Positions 35,422-44,400 are shown, counted from the first letter of the stretch. The stretch is 51,746 bases of DNA from Candidatus Krumholzibacteriota bacterium (GCA_016931295.1 JAFGEZ010000012.1:70100-121845), one strand, 5' to 3'. Program-made: numbers and translations. The notes: generated by a model not told the origin, from the letters alone.

Positions 35422-37491
35422 ATGAAACGCGTGCACGGATCGATCCTCATCGCGCTCGTATACACGCTGCTCCTTGCCGTCTCGCCCGCCGTTCCGATGT
35501 GGGTCACGATACCGGCGGGGGGGATCGTCACGGCATTCTACGTGGCCCAGCGCCTCCGGAATCGGCAACGGCGTCTCGTACACATCCAGCGACAGCTGAG
35601 CAACCTGCGGTCGGAGGGACTCTACCTCGAGGGGCAGGTGCAGGGCACGGAAGAGGACGTCTTCTACCGGATGATCCTGACGCTTCTGACCGATCTCGAG
35701 CGGTCACTGTTCAAGCTCGTCGAGAAGAACATCCAGCTGCTGAGCCTCAAGGAGATCGGCCGGAGCATCATCTCGTCCCTCGACGAGAAGAAGCTGATCG
35801 ATTCCGTCTTCGACTACCTCGTGCACGGCGTCGGGTACAAGGAGATCGCGTTCGTCATCCTGCGGAAGAAGAAGGCGAGGTTCCAGGCGATCGTCAGCAT
35901 CGAACGATCGACGCGCATCATCAGGCGCGTACTCGGCTTCGGTTTCGAGGATCTCGGCGGCGCCGTCTACAACGCCTTCATCTCCGGCAAGCCCTTTCTC
36001 ATAAAAGATATACGGATGCACCCGCTCATGGAGGCGGACGGCGAGGCGATCTTCCCGGGGAGCACGATGTCATCGTACATCATCGTGCCCCTGATGAAAT
36101 CGGCGGAGGGGAAACGATGCTGGGAGACAGAGGACTGCCTGCTCAGCAGGGGTGAGGGCGGACCGGAGGTAAAGGAGGCGCGGCACCTGCGCGCCCGGGA
36201 ATGTCTTTCCTGCCCGGGGATGCCCCTTCTCGGCGCTCTCGTCGTCACCGACGGCTACCGGGCAACGCCGCTCACGAACATCGACCAGGTGACGATGGAA
36301 ACGGTCGGTTCGCTCGTCTCCTCGACGATCGAGAACTGGCAGCTCTACCAGGAGCTCCGCAAGGAGGAGCTCTTCCGTGACAAGATCCTCGAGGAGATGA
36401 TCCACGGGATATTCGTGGTCGATCTCGAGGGAAGGATAACGCTGGCGAACCGGAAGGCGCGCGAGATGAGCCGGATGCCGGATGACGGCCCCGATCGCGT
36501 GCGCATCGAGGACCTTCTCGTCACCGATTCGATCGAGAAGGAGATCGATCGCGAGAACCTCTACCGGATGCTTGCCGGAGGGACGCCGATCATCATGCAG
36601 GAGGCGTACCTCAAGGGAAGGGACGGCATCCACCTCCCGATCCGCATGAACATCTCCCCGCTCTCCGGGGAGGACGGCGGGATGCAGGGCGCGATCATCC
36701 TCTTCGAGGACATCAGCCAGATCAAACGGCTCGAGGAGGAGATACGCCACCTCGACCGTCTCGCCGTGCTCGGGCGCTTCACGTCGGCGGTCGCCCACGA
36801 GATCAGGAATCCCCTGACGGGGATCGCCGCCGGCATCCAGTATCTCGACAGGGACGAGCGTCTCGACGCCGGACAGAAGGAGAACCTCTCCTTCATCATG
36901 AACGAGGTCGATCGTCTCAACCGGATCATCACCGACCTCTTCAAGGTCGCCAAGCCGCACCAGCTCCTCTACCAGTGGGTGAAACTGGGCGATCTCGTCT
37001 CGCGTGCCCGCAAATCCGCCATCGAGGTCGCGGGGGACAAGGAGATTGATTTCCGCATCGATATCGATGATACTCTGCCGGAGATCGAGGTCGATTCCGA
37101 CCGGATCGTGCAGGTGCTGATCAATCTCTTCAAGAACGCCGCCGAGGCCGTCGACGGCGCCGGAATCGTCCGTGTCTCGGCGGAGGTCTACCGGGGCGGC
37201 GACACCGATGTCGTCGTCGAGAAGGAGCGGGAGATGATCCGCGTCACGATCGCCGACGACGGGCGGGGGATCAAGGCGGACGACCGGGAGAAGATCTTCG
37301 AGCCCTTCTTCTCGCGAAGGAGGGGCGGGACGGGGCTCGGGCTCTTCGTCACGCACAGCATCGTGCAGCACCACCAGGGACGAATCACGGTGGAGAGCGA
37401 GGAGGGCGAGGGAACGACGATGCGTCTCTACCTTCCCATCAGCCAGCCACCGAAGGGAGAGACAGTTGAAGCCGGTCATCCTGCTGGTTGA
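35422..37491 (+). CDS. membrane-linked sensor histidine kinase (GAF-PAS-HisKA-HATPase)
   Basis: The 689-residue kinase has two N-terminal membrane helices (residues 7-45) and a helical linker. A GAF domain spans about 100-310, with a PAS domain about 325-440 (MIHGIFVVDLEGRITLANRKA). HisKA carries the phospho-acceptor in TSAVAHEIRNPLTGIAAG (His near 459). The ATPase domain has NLFKNAAEAVDG, IADDGRGI and RRGGTGLGLFV. The GAF domain contains a cysteine-rich insert, CWETEDC (residue 233) and ECLSCPG (about 261), that could bind metal or an Fe-S cluster. It overlaps the response regulator gene by 26 bases and is its probable partner. Confidence 0.93.
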   Translation: MKRVHGSILIALVYTLLLAVSPAVPMWVTIPAGGIVTAFYVAQRLRNRQRRLVHIQRQLSNLRSEGLYLEGQVQGTEEDVFYRMILTLLTDLERSLFKLVEKNIQLLSLKEIGRSIISSLDEKKLIDSVFDYLVHGVGYKEIAFVILRKKKARFQAIVSIERSTRIIRRVLGFGFEDLGGAVYNAFISGKPFLIKDIRMHPLMEADGEAIFPGSTMSSYIIVPLMKSAEGKRCWETEDCLLSRGEGGPEVKEARHLRARECLSCPGMPLLGALVVTDGYRATPLTNIDQVTMETVGSLVSSTIENWQLYQELRKEELFRDKILEEMIHGIFVVDLEGRITLANRKAREMSRMPDDGPDRVRIEDLLVTDSIEKEIDRENLYRMLAGGTPIIMQEAYLKGRDGIHLPIRMNISPLSGEDGGMQGAIILFEDISQIKRLEEEIRHLDRLAVLGRFTSAVAHEIRNPLTGIAAGIQYLDRDERLDAGQKENLSFIMNEVDRLNRIITDLFKVAKPHQLLYQWVKLGDLVSRARKSAIEVAGDKEIDFRIDIDDTLPEIEVDSDRIVQVLINLFKNAAEAVDGAGIVRVSAEVYRGGDTDVVVEKEREMIRVTIADDGRGIKADDREKIFEPFFSRRRGGTGLGLFVTHSIVQHHQGRITVESEEGEGTTMRLYLPISQPPKGETVEAGHPAG

Positions 37492-38884
37492 CGACGAGGA
37501 TACGATACGCCTCTTCCTCGAGAAGACCCTGCGCGAGGAAGGCTACGAGGCGCTGACCGCCGCCACGGGCGAGGAGGCGCTCGAGCTCGCGTGGAAGGAG
37601 CTTCCCGATCTCGTTCTACTCGATCTCAAGCTGCCGGACATGAGCGGGATCGACGTGCTCGGGCGCATCAAGGAGTCGGTCCCCGAGATCGGCGTGATCA
37701 TGCTGACGGCCTTCGGCGACATCGAGACGGCCGTTTCCGCGATCAAGAAGGGAGCCTTCGATTTCGTCTCGAAGCCGGTGAACCTCGAGCAACTCCTCTT
37801 GACGCTCGAGAAGGGGCTCGCCGCCCAGAAGCTCACGCGCGAGGTGATGCAACTCCGTCGCCGGCTGAAGATCGACGCCGACGACAGCTACATTCCCGGC
37901 GAATCGGCACAGATGCGGGAGATCTACGACGTGGTGAAGACCGTCGCCAGGAGCGACACGACGACGGTGCTCATACAGGGGGAAAGCGGCACGGGCAAGG
38001 AAATGATCGCGAACATGATCCACCGGTACAGCCCGCGGCACGACAAGCCCTTCCTCGAGATCAACTGCGCGTCTCTTCCCGAGGAGCTCCTCGAAAGCGA
38101 GCTCTTCGGCCACGAGAAGGGGGCGTTCACCGACGCCAGGACACAGAAGATCGGCCTCCTCGAACTGGCCAACAAGGGCACGCTCTTCCTCGACGAGATC
38201 GGGGAGATGAGCCTCACGATCCAGGTAAAGCTGCTCCGCGTCCTCGAGAAGATGAGCTTTCGCCGCGTCGGCGGCACGCGGGACATCAAGGTGAGCGTGC
38301 GCATCATCTCGGCCACCAACCGCGACCTGAACCAGGCGGTGCGCGAGAAGGCCTTCCGCGAGGATCTCTTCTACCGCCTGAAGGTGATACCGATACACGT
38401 CCCGCCGCTCCGGGACCGGAAGGACGATATCGACCCGCTGGTCAGGCATTTCCTGACCAGGTTCAACCGGCAGTTCAACAAGAAATTCCGCGAGGTGAGC
38501 GACGAGGCGTTCGCCGTCATCATGGCATATCCCTGGCCCGGGAACATCCGGGAGCTCAAGAACATGATCGAACGGATCGTTCTCCTCGAGGACGACGAGA
38601 TCCTCCGCCCCGAGCACCTGCCGGGGGGTATCCGCGAAGGCGCGCCCGAAGCCGGGACGCGCGTGACGGGGGCGCTCGAGATCGCCCTCGCACGGGCCTT
38701 TCCGGAAGACGGCATCGCGTTCGAGGAACTCGTGAAAAACATCGAGCGGGAACTGATCGAGAAGGCGATGCGCGAATCGAACGGGAACCAGAGCGGCGCC
38801 TCGCGTCTTCTCGGGCTGAACCGGGACAAGCTCCGGTATCGACTCAAACAGTACGGTCTCGACGGGGGCGAGGAGGAACGGTGA
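37466..38884 (+). CDS. sigma-54-dependent response regulator (NtrC family)
   Basis: The 472-residue activator has a receiver domain with phospho-acceptor Asp53 (LVLLDLKLPDMSGID) and Lys in VSKPVN. The AAA+ domain has Walker A GESGTGKEMIANMI, the sigma-54 contact loop as GAFTDA instead of GAFTGA, and Walker B GTLFLDEIGEMSL. The arginine-finger region is FREDLFYRLKVIPI. A Fis-type helix-turn-helix ends it (NQSGASRLLGLNRDKLRYRLKQYG). It starts at TTG 37466 inside the kinase gene after GAAGGGAGA. It is the only sigma-54 activator in the window and is the obvious candidate to act at the -24/-12 promoter at 26145. Confidence 0.95.
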   Translation: MKPVILLVDDEDTIRLFLEKTLREEGYEALTAATGEEALELAWKELPDLVLLDLKLPDMSGIDVLGRIKESVPEIGVIMLTAFGDIETAVSAIKKGAFDFVSKPVNLEQLLLTLEKGLAAQKLTREVMQLRRRLKIDADDSYIPGESAQMREIYDVVKTVARSDTTTVLIQGESGTGKEMIANMIHRYSPRHDKPFLEINCASLPEELLESELFGHEKGAFTDARTQKIGLLELANKGTLFLDEIGEMSLTIQVKLLRVLEKMSFRRVGGTRDIKVSVRIISATNRDLNQAVREKAFREDLFYRLKVIPIHVPPLRDRKDDIDPLVRHFLTRFNRQFNKKFREVSDEAFAVIMAYPWPGNIRELKNMIERIVLLEDDEILRPEHLPGGIREGAPEAGTRVTGALEIALARAFPEDGIAFEELVKNIERELIEKAMRESNGNQSGASRLLGLNRDKLRYRLKQYGLDGGEEER

Positions 38885-39387
38885 GACAAATCGCCCTTCT
38901 GGTCGCCCTCCTGGTCGCCGCCGGCTCGTGCGGGTACTATTCGACGAGCTCGCGGACGGCGAAGGACATCAAGCAGATCGCCATCCCCTACCTCCGGAAC
39001 GAAACGCCCGAGCCGGACATCGAGAACGAGATAACCGACAAGGTGATCGAGGGGATCGTCAACGACAATACGCTGAAGGTCGTGGCGCGAGACGAGGCCC
39101 ACGCCGTTCTCGAGGGACGGATCGTCGAATACCGGAACGTGCCGTTCACCTTCAACCGCGGCTCCGACGCGTCGATCCAGGCGGACCAGTACCGTCTCGT
39201 CATCGGCCTGCGGATCTCCCTCTTCAATCCCGAGGATAATTCGTACATCTGGCAGGACCGGAGCGTCAAGGCGCACGGCGACTACTACCTCGACGAGGGC
39301 GCGCAGCAGAACTACGAGAACGCGCTCAAGGAAGTCTACCGGGAGATCGTCGAGGGCATCCTCTCGACGATGATCGAGGACTGGTGA
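38881..39387 (+). CDS. lptE: LPS assembly lipoprotein LptE
   Basis: LptE plugs the outer-membrane LptD channel for lipopolysaccharide insertion. The 168-residue protein begins with a lipoprotein signal ending VAAGSC (Cys17), then GYYS and KDIKQIAIPYLRNET, DIENEITDKVIEGI. The beta-rich C-terminal part includes VLEGRIVEYRNVPFTF. Length and layout fit LptE. It starts at GTG 38881 overlapping the regulator stop and ends overlapping holA, the usual lptE-holA order. It shows that the cell has an LPS-bearing outer membrane. Confidence 0.85.
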   Translation: MRQIALLVALLVAAGSCGYYSTSSRTAKDIKQIAIPYLRNETPEPDIENEITDKVIEGIVNDNTLKVVARDEAHAVLEGRIVEYRNVPFTFNRGSDASIQADQYRLVIGLRISLFNPEDNSYIWQDRSVKAHGDYYLDEGAQQNYENALKEVYREIVEGILSTMIEDW

Positions 39388-40421
39388 GGATGAAACAAAC
39401 GCTGTCGCATTACCGCAGGATATTCCGAGACATCGACGGAGAGGGCGCGGACACGCTCTTCCTCCTCTCCGGGTCGGAGCGGTTCATCATGGAGGAGCTC
39501 GCCTCGAAGATCGTCGCCACGCACGTCCCCGGCGACCTGGCCGGTTTCAACCTGACCGTCATGTACGGAAGCGATACCGACATCGAGGAATTCGTGGCGA
39601 CGGCGAGTTCCTTCCCCTTCCTCGCCGAGAAACGCGTTCTCGTCATCAGGGAACTCGAGCGGATGCGCGGCGGCTGGAAACGACTCGTCGGATACTGCGA
39701 GAATCCCTCGCCGTCGAGCGTCGTCGTCTTCCTCTTCAACACGCACGACGAGAGCGGTCGGCGGATCCGTCCGCCCCGGGAGATGCGCGCCATCGAGAAA
39801 GCCGTCGAGTCGCACGGCAGGATCGTCCGTTTCGAGCGCCTCGACGAGCGGGACACGATCGACTGGGCGGTCCGGAAGGCGGACAGGCAGGGCGTCGAGC
39901 TCGACGGGGACGCCGCGGCGGTGCTCGTGCGGAGCGTGGGAGGGAACCTCTACGACGTCCAGAACGAGATCGACAAGCTCGCCCTGCTCTTCGAGGGAGG
40001 GCGCGCGAGCGGGGCGGAGATCACTGCGATCCTCGGCTCCTACCGGGTCGACGCCGTGTGGGATCTCATCGATCGCATCGTTCCGGGGCGGGAAGCCGAC
40101 GCGCTCGATCTCCTCGGCCGGATAATCAGCACTGGCGCGGAGAAGCCGTCCGTAGTACTGTATCACCTGATCCGCCACTTCCTCTCCCTGCTCAAGGCGA
40201 AGGCGGGCATCGGCGGGGGAGGGTGGGCGTTCGAACGCGTGAAACGGCAGGCGGGAAGGTTCAAGACGGGTCAGATCCTCGTCTGGCTCGAGAACCTCCG
40301 CATAGCCGAGTTGACGATGAAAAGCTCTTCCATGCCGGAGGACGCCCTGCTCGTCGCGACGATCCTGCACTCGATGCGGGGCGAGAGGATGGAACGCGAG
40401 ACGACCTGTGCCGTCGCGTGA
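39384..40421 (+). CDS. holA: DNA polymerase III subunit delta
   Basis: The delta subunit is part of the clamp loader and opens the beta clamp. The 345-residue protein has the family layout: an N-terminal AAA+-like domain without Walker A (TLFLLSGSERFIMEEL, VIRELERMRGG), the middle lid domain (YDVQNEIDKLALLF) and a C-terminal helical collar (LIRHFLSLLKAKAGI). The start may be GTG 39384, overlapping the lptE stop, or ATG 39390. Confidence 0.9.
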   Translation: MRMKQTLSHYRRIFRDIDGEGADTLFLLSGSERFIMEELASKIVATHVPGDLAGFNLTVMYGSDTDIEEFVATASSFPFLAEKRVLVIRELERMRGGWKRLVGYCENPSPSSVVVFLFNTHDESGRRIRPPREMRAIEKAVESHGRIVRFERLDERDTIDWAVRKADRQGVELDGDAAAVLVRSVGGNLYDVQNEIDKLALLFEGGRASGAEITAILGSYRVDAVWDLIDRIVPGREADALDLLGRIISTGAEKPSVVLYHLIRHFLSLLKAKAGIGGGGWAFERVKRQAGRFKTGQILVWLENLRIAELTMKSSSMPEDALLVATILHSMRGERMERETTCAVA

Positions 40422-40449
40422 CGGACGGACACCGACGCGGGAGACGGGG

Positions 40450-40788
40450 ATGAACGAGAAGACCATCACGAAGGTGTCGGACGGGGAGTTCAACGAGAAG
40501 GTCATCGATCCTGGCCGGCCGGCGGTCGTCGATTTCTGGGCGACCTGGTGCCAGCCCTGCCGGCGTCTCGACGAGATCATCGGGGACGTCGCCGGACGGT
40601 ACGACGGACGGGTCTCCTTCTACAAGGTCGACGTCAACGAGAATGCCGCGACGGCGTCCCGCTTCGCGGTGCGGTCGATACCGATGCTGCTCTTCTTCAA
40701 CGGCGGCGAGGTGGTCGACCAGGTCGTCGGCGCCATGTCCCGCGAAGAGATCGAACGGAAACTCGAGCGTCTGCTCGAGCCGGCCTGA
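40450..40788 (+). CDS. trxA: thioredoxin with WCQPC active site
   Basis: This is a small cytoplasmic thiol-disulfide reductase, 112 residues. The fold motifs VVDFWATWCQPCRRLDEII, FYKVDVNENAATASRFAVRSIPMLLFFNGGEVVDQVVGA are complete, including the cis-Pro in SIPML. The dipeptide between the active cysteines is Gln-Pro rather than Gly-Pro, which may shift the redox potential slightly. The ATG at 40450 after GACGGGGA gives the standard length. Confidence 0.92.
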   Translation: MNEKTITKVSDGEFNEKVIDPGRPAVVDFWATWCQPCRRLDEIIGDVAGRYDGRVSFYKVDVNENAATASRFAVRSIPMLLFFNGGEVVDQVVGAMSREEIERKLERLLEPA

Positions 40789-40879
40789 TCGGGGCCGTTT
40801 ATCCAAGAGAGAGACGACGGGCGACGTGCGTGGCCGGTGGGCGGCGAGGCGAAACCGGCACAGGAGACGGGAAGGACAG

Positions 40880-43390
40880 ATGGAGGAATTCTATCCCTTC
40901 GATACGATCGACGAGAAGTGGCGCGGTCGCTGGAACGGGCTCTTCACCTGCGACACCGGCCGCACTGACGACACGTTCTACTGCCTGATGATGTTTCCGT
41001 ACCCTTCGGGCAATCTGCACGTGGGGCACGGCCGGAACTACATCATCGGCGACGCGCTCGCGCGCATCAAGATGATGGAGGGCCGGAACGTCCTTTCCCC
41101 GATGGGATGGGATTCCTTCGGCCTTCCGGCCGAGAACGCGGCGATAAAGCACGATATCCACCCCGCGGAGTGGACGGAGCGGAACATCGAGAACATGAAG
41201 CGGCAGTTCGAGCGATGGGGCGTCGTCTACGACTGGTCGCGCGAAGTCGCTTCGTGCCGGCCCGACTACTACCGGTGGACGCAGTGGCTCTTCATCCGCC
41301 TCTTCAAGGCCGGACTCGCCTACCGGGAGGAGGCGTCGGTGAACTGGTGCCCCTCGTGCAAGACCGTCCTTGCGAACGAGCAGGTGGTCGGGGGCGGCTG
41401 TGAACGGTGCGGCGCCTCCGTGGAGACGCGCAAGCTCAAGCAGTGGTTCTTCCGTATCCGCGAGTACGCCGACCGGCTCCTCGACGATCTCGACACCCTC
41501 GACGACTGGCCCGAGCGCGTGGTCGTCATGCAGAGGAACTGGATCGGCCGCAGCGAGGGGGTCGAGGTGGGATTCCCCGTCGAGGGAGACGAAGAGATCC
41601 TGCGGTGCTTCACCACGCGCATCGACACGATCTTCGGGGCCACCTTCATCGTCATCGCGATCGACCACCCCCTCGCCGGCGAGTTGCTCGAACGGGGCGG
41701 GAGGGAGGCGGAGGGACGCGAGTTCGCCGAACGGATCCGCCGCATCCAGATGGAGGAACGCGAGAAAACCGAGTTCACCAAGGAGGGTTTCTTCACCGGG
41801 TGCTACGCGATCAACCCGGCCACGGGGAAACGGATTCCCGTCTTTCTCGCGAGCTACGTCCTGATGGAATACGGCACCGGCGTCGTGATGGGGGTTCCGG
41901 CGCACGACCAGCGGGACTTCGAGTTCGTCTCCCAGTCGCCCGTCGAGATTCCCGTGATACAGGTGATCGCCCCCGGTGGCGCGGCCGAGGACCGCATGAC
42001 CGAGGCCTGGACGCAAGACGGCCTCATGATCTCCTCCGGCCCCTTCGACGGCATGCCGAACCGCGAGGCGATGGAGGAAATCACCGATTTCCTGGCAGAA
42101 CGAAACCTGGCCAGGCGGACCGTGCACTACCGGCTCAAGGACTGGCTTATCTCGAGGCAGCGCTACTGGGGCGCTCCGATCCCGATGGTGCATTGCCCCT
42201 CCTGCGGCGCCGTTCCCGTACCGGAGGAACACCTGCCAGTACTCTTGCCCGAAATCGTCGACTTCAAGCCGACGGGCGACGGAAAGAGCCCGCTGGCGAC
42301 CGCAGACGAGTTCGTCAAAACGACCTGTCCGTTATGCGGGGCCGCGGCGGAGCGTGACACCGACACGATGGACACGTTCGTCGACTCGAGCTGGTATTTC
42401 CTGCGGTTCGTCTCGCCGCACGAGGAATCGGCTCCCTTCGACACGGCGCTCGTCAACCGGTGGCTCCCCGTCGACCAGTACATCGGCGGCATCGAGCACG
42501 CGATCCTGCACCTGCTCTATTCGCGGTTCATCGTGAAGTTCCTGCGTGACGAGGGACTCGTCGATTTCGACGAACCCTTCGCGAGGCTCTTCACGCAGGG
42601 AATGATCACGAAGGACGGGGCGAAGATGTCGAAAAGCCACGGGAACGTGGTGAGCCCCAATCCGCTGATCGACCGGTACGGCGCGGACACGGTCCGCCTG
42701 TACACGCTCTTCATCGGACCGCCGGAAAAGGACGCCGAGTGGAACGACCGCGCCGTCGAAGGCGCGCACCGGTTCGTGAACCGGGTGTGGCGCCTCTACA
42801 GCCGTCATCGCGAATATCTCGACGGATCAGCGAAGACGGAAGTTCAGCTATATCCGAATACTTACGACAAAGAGCATCTCGATCTCTACCGCAAGCTGCA
42901 GTGGACGATCGACCGGGTCCGCCGCGACATCCTCGGCGGCAGTTTCCATTTCAACACGGCGATAAGCGCCCTGATGGAGCTGGTCAACGAAACCTACCCG
43001 TTCGTCGAGGGAAACGAGCGATTCGCCGCGGGCGAGCCGGCGTCGATCGATCTGCTGCGGGCGGTCGTCGACGACCTGGTGAAGCTTCTGGCGCCGATGG
43101 CGCCGCACGTGTGCGAGGAGATCTGGTCGAGACTCGGCCACGAGAGATCGATCTTCACCGAGCGGTTGCCCGAAGCAGACGAGGCGTATCTTGCGTCGGA
43201 AACCTTCGAGCTCGTCGTCCAGGTGAACGGCAAGGTGCGGGCGCGGATCGCAGCCGGGAAAGGCGCCGCCCGGGACGAGCTCGAGCGGATCGCGCTCGCC
43301 GACGAACGGATCGCGGAGATCGTCGCCGCCGGGACGATCAGGAAGATCGTCGTCATCCGCGACCGACTCGTCAATATCGTCGTCGCCTGA
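40880..43390 (+). CDS. leuS: leucine--tRNA ligase
   Basis: The class I synthetase charges tRNA-Leu. The 836-residue protein has the HIGH motif as PYPSGNLHVGHGRNY and a zinc module NWCPSCKTVLANEQ/CERCGA. The CP1 editing domain (TRIDTIFGATFIVIAIDHPL, GTGVVMGVPAHDQRD) is complete, followed by a second CxxC pair region and TMDTFVDSSWYFLRF. The KMSKS motif is GAKMSKSHGNVV. The C-terminal anticodon and LeuS-specific domains follow. The ATG at 40880 with GGAAGG upstream gives the normal N-terminus. Confidence 0.97.
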   Translation: MEEFYPFDTIDEKWRGRWNGLFTCDTGRTDDTFYCLMMFPYPSGNLHVGHGRNYIIGDALARIKMMEGRNVLSPMGWDSFGLPAENAAIKHDIHPAEWTERNIENMKRQFERWGVVYDWSREVASCRPDYYRWTQWLFIRLFKAGLAYREEASVNWCPSCKTVLANEQVVGGGCERCGASVETRKLKQWFFRIREYADRLLDDLDTLDDWPERVVVMQRNWIGRSEGVEVGFPVEGDEEILRCFTTRIDTIFGATFIVIAIDHPLAGELLERGGREAEGREFAERIRRIQMEEREKTEFTKEGFFTGCYAINPATGKRIPVFLASYVLMEYGTGVVMGVPAHDQRDFEFVSQSPVEIPVIQVIAPGGAAEDRMTEAWTQDGLMISSGPFDGMPNREAMEEITDFLAERNLARRTVHYRLKDWLISRQRYWGAPIPMVHCPSCGAVPVPEEHLPVLLPEIVDFKPTGDGKSPLATADEFVKTTCPLCGAAAERDTDTMDTFVDSSWYFLRFVSPHEESAPFDTALVNRWLPVDQYIGGIEHAILHLLYSRFIVKFLRDEGLVDFDEPFARLFTQGMITKDGAKMSKSHGNVVSPNPLIDRYGADTVRLYTLFIGPPEKDAEWNDRAVEGAHRFVNRVWRLYSRHREYLDGSAKTEVQLYPNTYDKEHLDLYRKLQWTIDRVRRDILGGSFHFNTAISALMELVNETYPFVEGNERFAAGEPASIDLLRAVVDDLVKLLAPMAPHVCEEIWSRLGHERSIFTERLPEADEAYLASETFELVVQVNGKVRARIAAGKGAARDELERIALADERIAEIVAAGTIRKIVVIRDRLVNIVVA

Positions 43391-43425
43391 AGCGGCACGT
43401 GAAGAAGAAACGGATGAATACGGGG

Positions 43426-43450
43426 ACGGGCGCCGCGGGAGCGCCCGTTT
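43426..43450 (+). terminator. terminator hairpin after leuS
   Basis: ACGGGCGC (43426-43433) and GCGCCCGT (43441-43448) form a perfect 8-base stem with a seven-base loop and a short T tail, 35 bases after the leuS stop. Confidence 0.65.
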
Positions 43451-43513
43451 CGCATTCTCGTATCACGGAAGGGGTTTCGAGCAGGAAACGGATGAAAGAC
43501 GGACGTTGGTTAA

Positions 43514-43529
43514 CATAATATATATTATG
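43514..43529. repeat. perfect 16-base AT palindrome CATAATATATATTATG
   Basis: The palindrome lies between the convergent leuS and lipoprotein genes and consists almost only of A and T in a GC-rich genome. It may be a protein-binding site or part of a terminator. Confidence 0.5.
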
Positions 43530-43538
43530 CGCCATATC

Positions 43539-43570
43539 GGGAGGGCGCTCGTCGTTTGCCGCGGCCTCCC
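43539..43570 (-). terminator. hairpin next to the stop of the lipoprotein gene
   Basis: GGGAGG (43539-43544) and CCTCCC (43565-43570) plus an inner GCG/CGC pair form a stem directly after the minus-strand stop codon. It lacks a T-run, so terminator function is tentative. Confidence 0.4.
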
Positions 43571-44347
43571 TCATCGATCGATGACGACCGTCGAGTCGCC
43601 CGTTCCGGACTTCATGATCGTCACGATGATGCGCCCCGTCTCGCCGGCGCCCGTGATCGTGTAACCGCGGGGCTCTGCCAGGACACGGATCGCCAGGTAT
43701 CCGGTCGCTCCGGGCGTCGCGGCTGCGCCGTCGACCGGCTCGGTGGCTGCGCACGTGAAGGGATTGACGAGGAGGCGCCCGCCGTCGAGGAGGTCAATCA
43801 TCGTGTCGCCGCCGGGCGTGACGTCGACACCGACATCGGACGGGTAGAATCCTCCGGAAAGTGCTGCCCATGTCTCGGCGGTCGTCTGGACGGCGAAACA
43901 GTTCGCGATCGTGGTTTCTTCCAGATCGGCGACGTTGTCGAGGACGAGAAGGACCGCGTCCGCGCCGTAACCGGTGACCCGGTAGCCTGCGCCCCCGAAA
44001 CCGATCGGCGCGTAGACGACGGCCCCTGGCGGCGGATCGGGCTCCGGGGGTCGCGGTTCGGTCGGTTCGCCGGTCCAGGCGTTCTCGATGGGCAGGCCGC
44101 CGGGGAGGAGGTCGACGAGACTCTTCCCCGCCGCCGTCGTGTCGGCGAGGCCGGCCGGCCATCTGCCGGCGTCGGCACGGAACGCCGAGGCCGCGGATTC
44201 GACCGTCAGGCAGGCGTCCCGAACGAGCCGCTCCCGGGCGTCGTCGCGCGGGTTCACCGCACCGCCGTCGCATCCGGCCCCGGCAACCAGGAGCGCGGTC
44301 AGGGCCAGGAACCGTGCGTGCCCGTGTCCGATCGTTGTCGACGTCAT
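43571..44347 (-). CDS. putative lipoprotein with two tandem pilin-like (T2SSG-type) repeats
   Basis: The 258-residue exported protein starts at the ATG at 44347 after GGGGAA. It has a hydrophobic signal ending VAGAGC (Cys26, an imperfect lipobox). Two repeats follow. Repeat one (about residues 35-125) reads CLTVESAASAFRADAGRWP, AGKSLVDLLPGGLPIENAW and GYRVTGYG. Repeat two (about 140-245) reads CFAVQTTAETWAALSGGFYP, TMIDLLDGGRLLVNPFT and GYTITGAG. The pattern of Cys-led helix, YP, LLPGG, NPFTG and GY resembles the globular part of type II secretion pseudopilins, here without the pilin N-terminal methylation helix. Confidence 0.65.
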   Translation of the reverse strand: MTSTTIGHGHARFLALTALLVAGAGCDGGAVNPRDDARERLVRDACLTVESAASAFRADAGRWPAGLADTTAAGKSLVDLLPGGLPIENAWTGEPTEPRPPEPDPPPGAVVYAPIGFGGAGYRVTGYGADAVLLVLDNVADLEETTIANCFAVQTTAETWAALSGGFYPSDVGVDVTPGGDTMIDLLDGGRLLVNPFTCAATEPVDGAAATPGATGYLAIRVLAEPRGYTITGAGETGRIIVTIMKSGTGDSTVVIDR

Positions 44348-44400
44348 TTCCCCGTCCCGATGAGGCCCTCTCCCCCGCCCGCCCGGGCCGGGGAGCATGG

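Noticed and set aside
43407-43496. 12-base direct repeat GAAACGGATGAA (43407-43418 and 43485-43496)
   Set aside because: It is short and in a low-information gap; no associated structure or gene supports a function.
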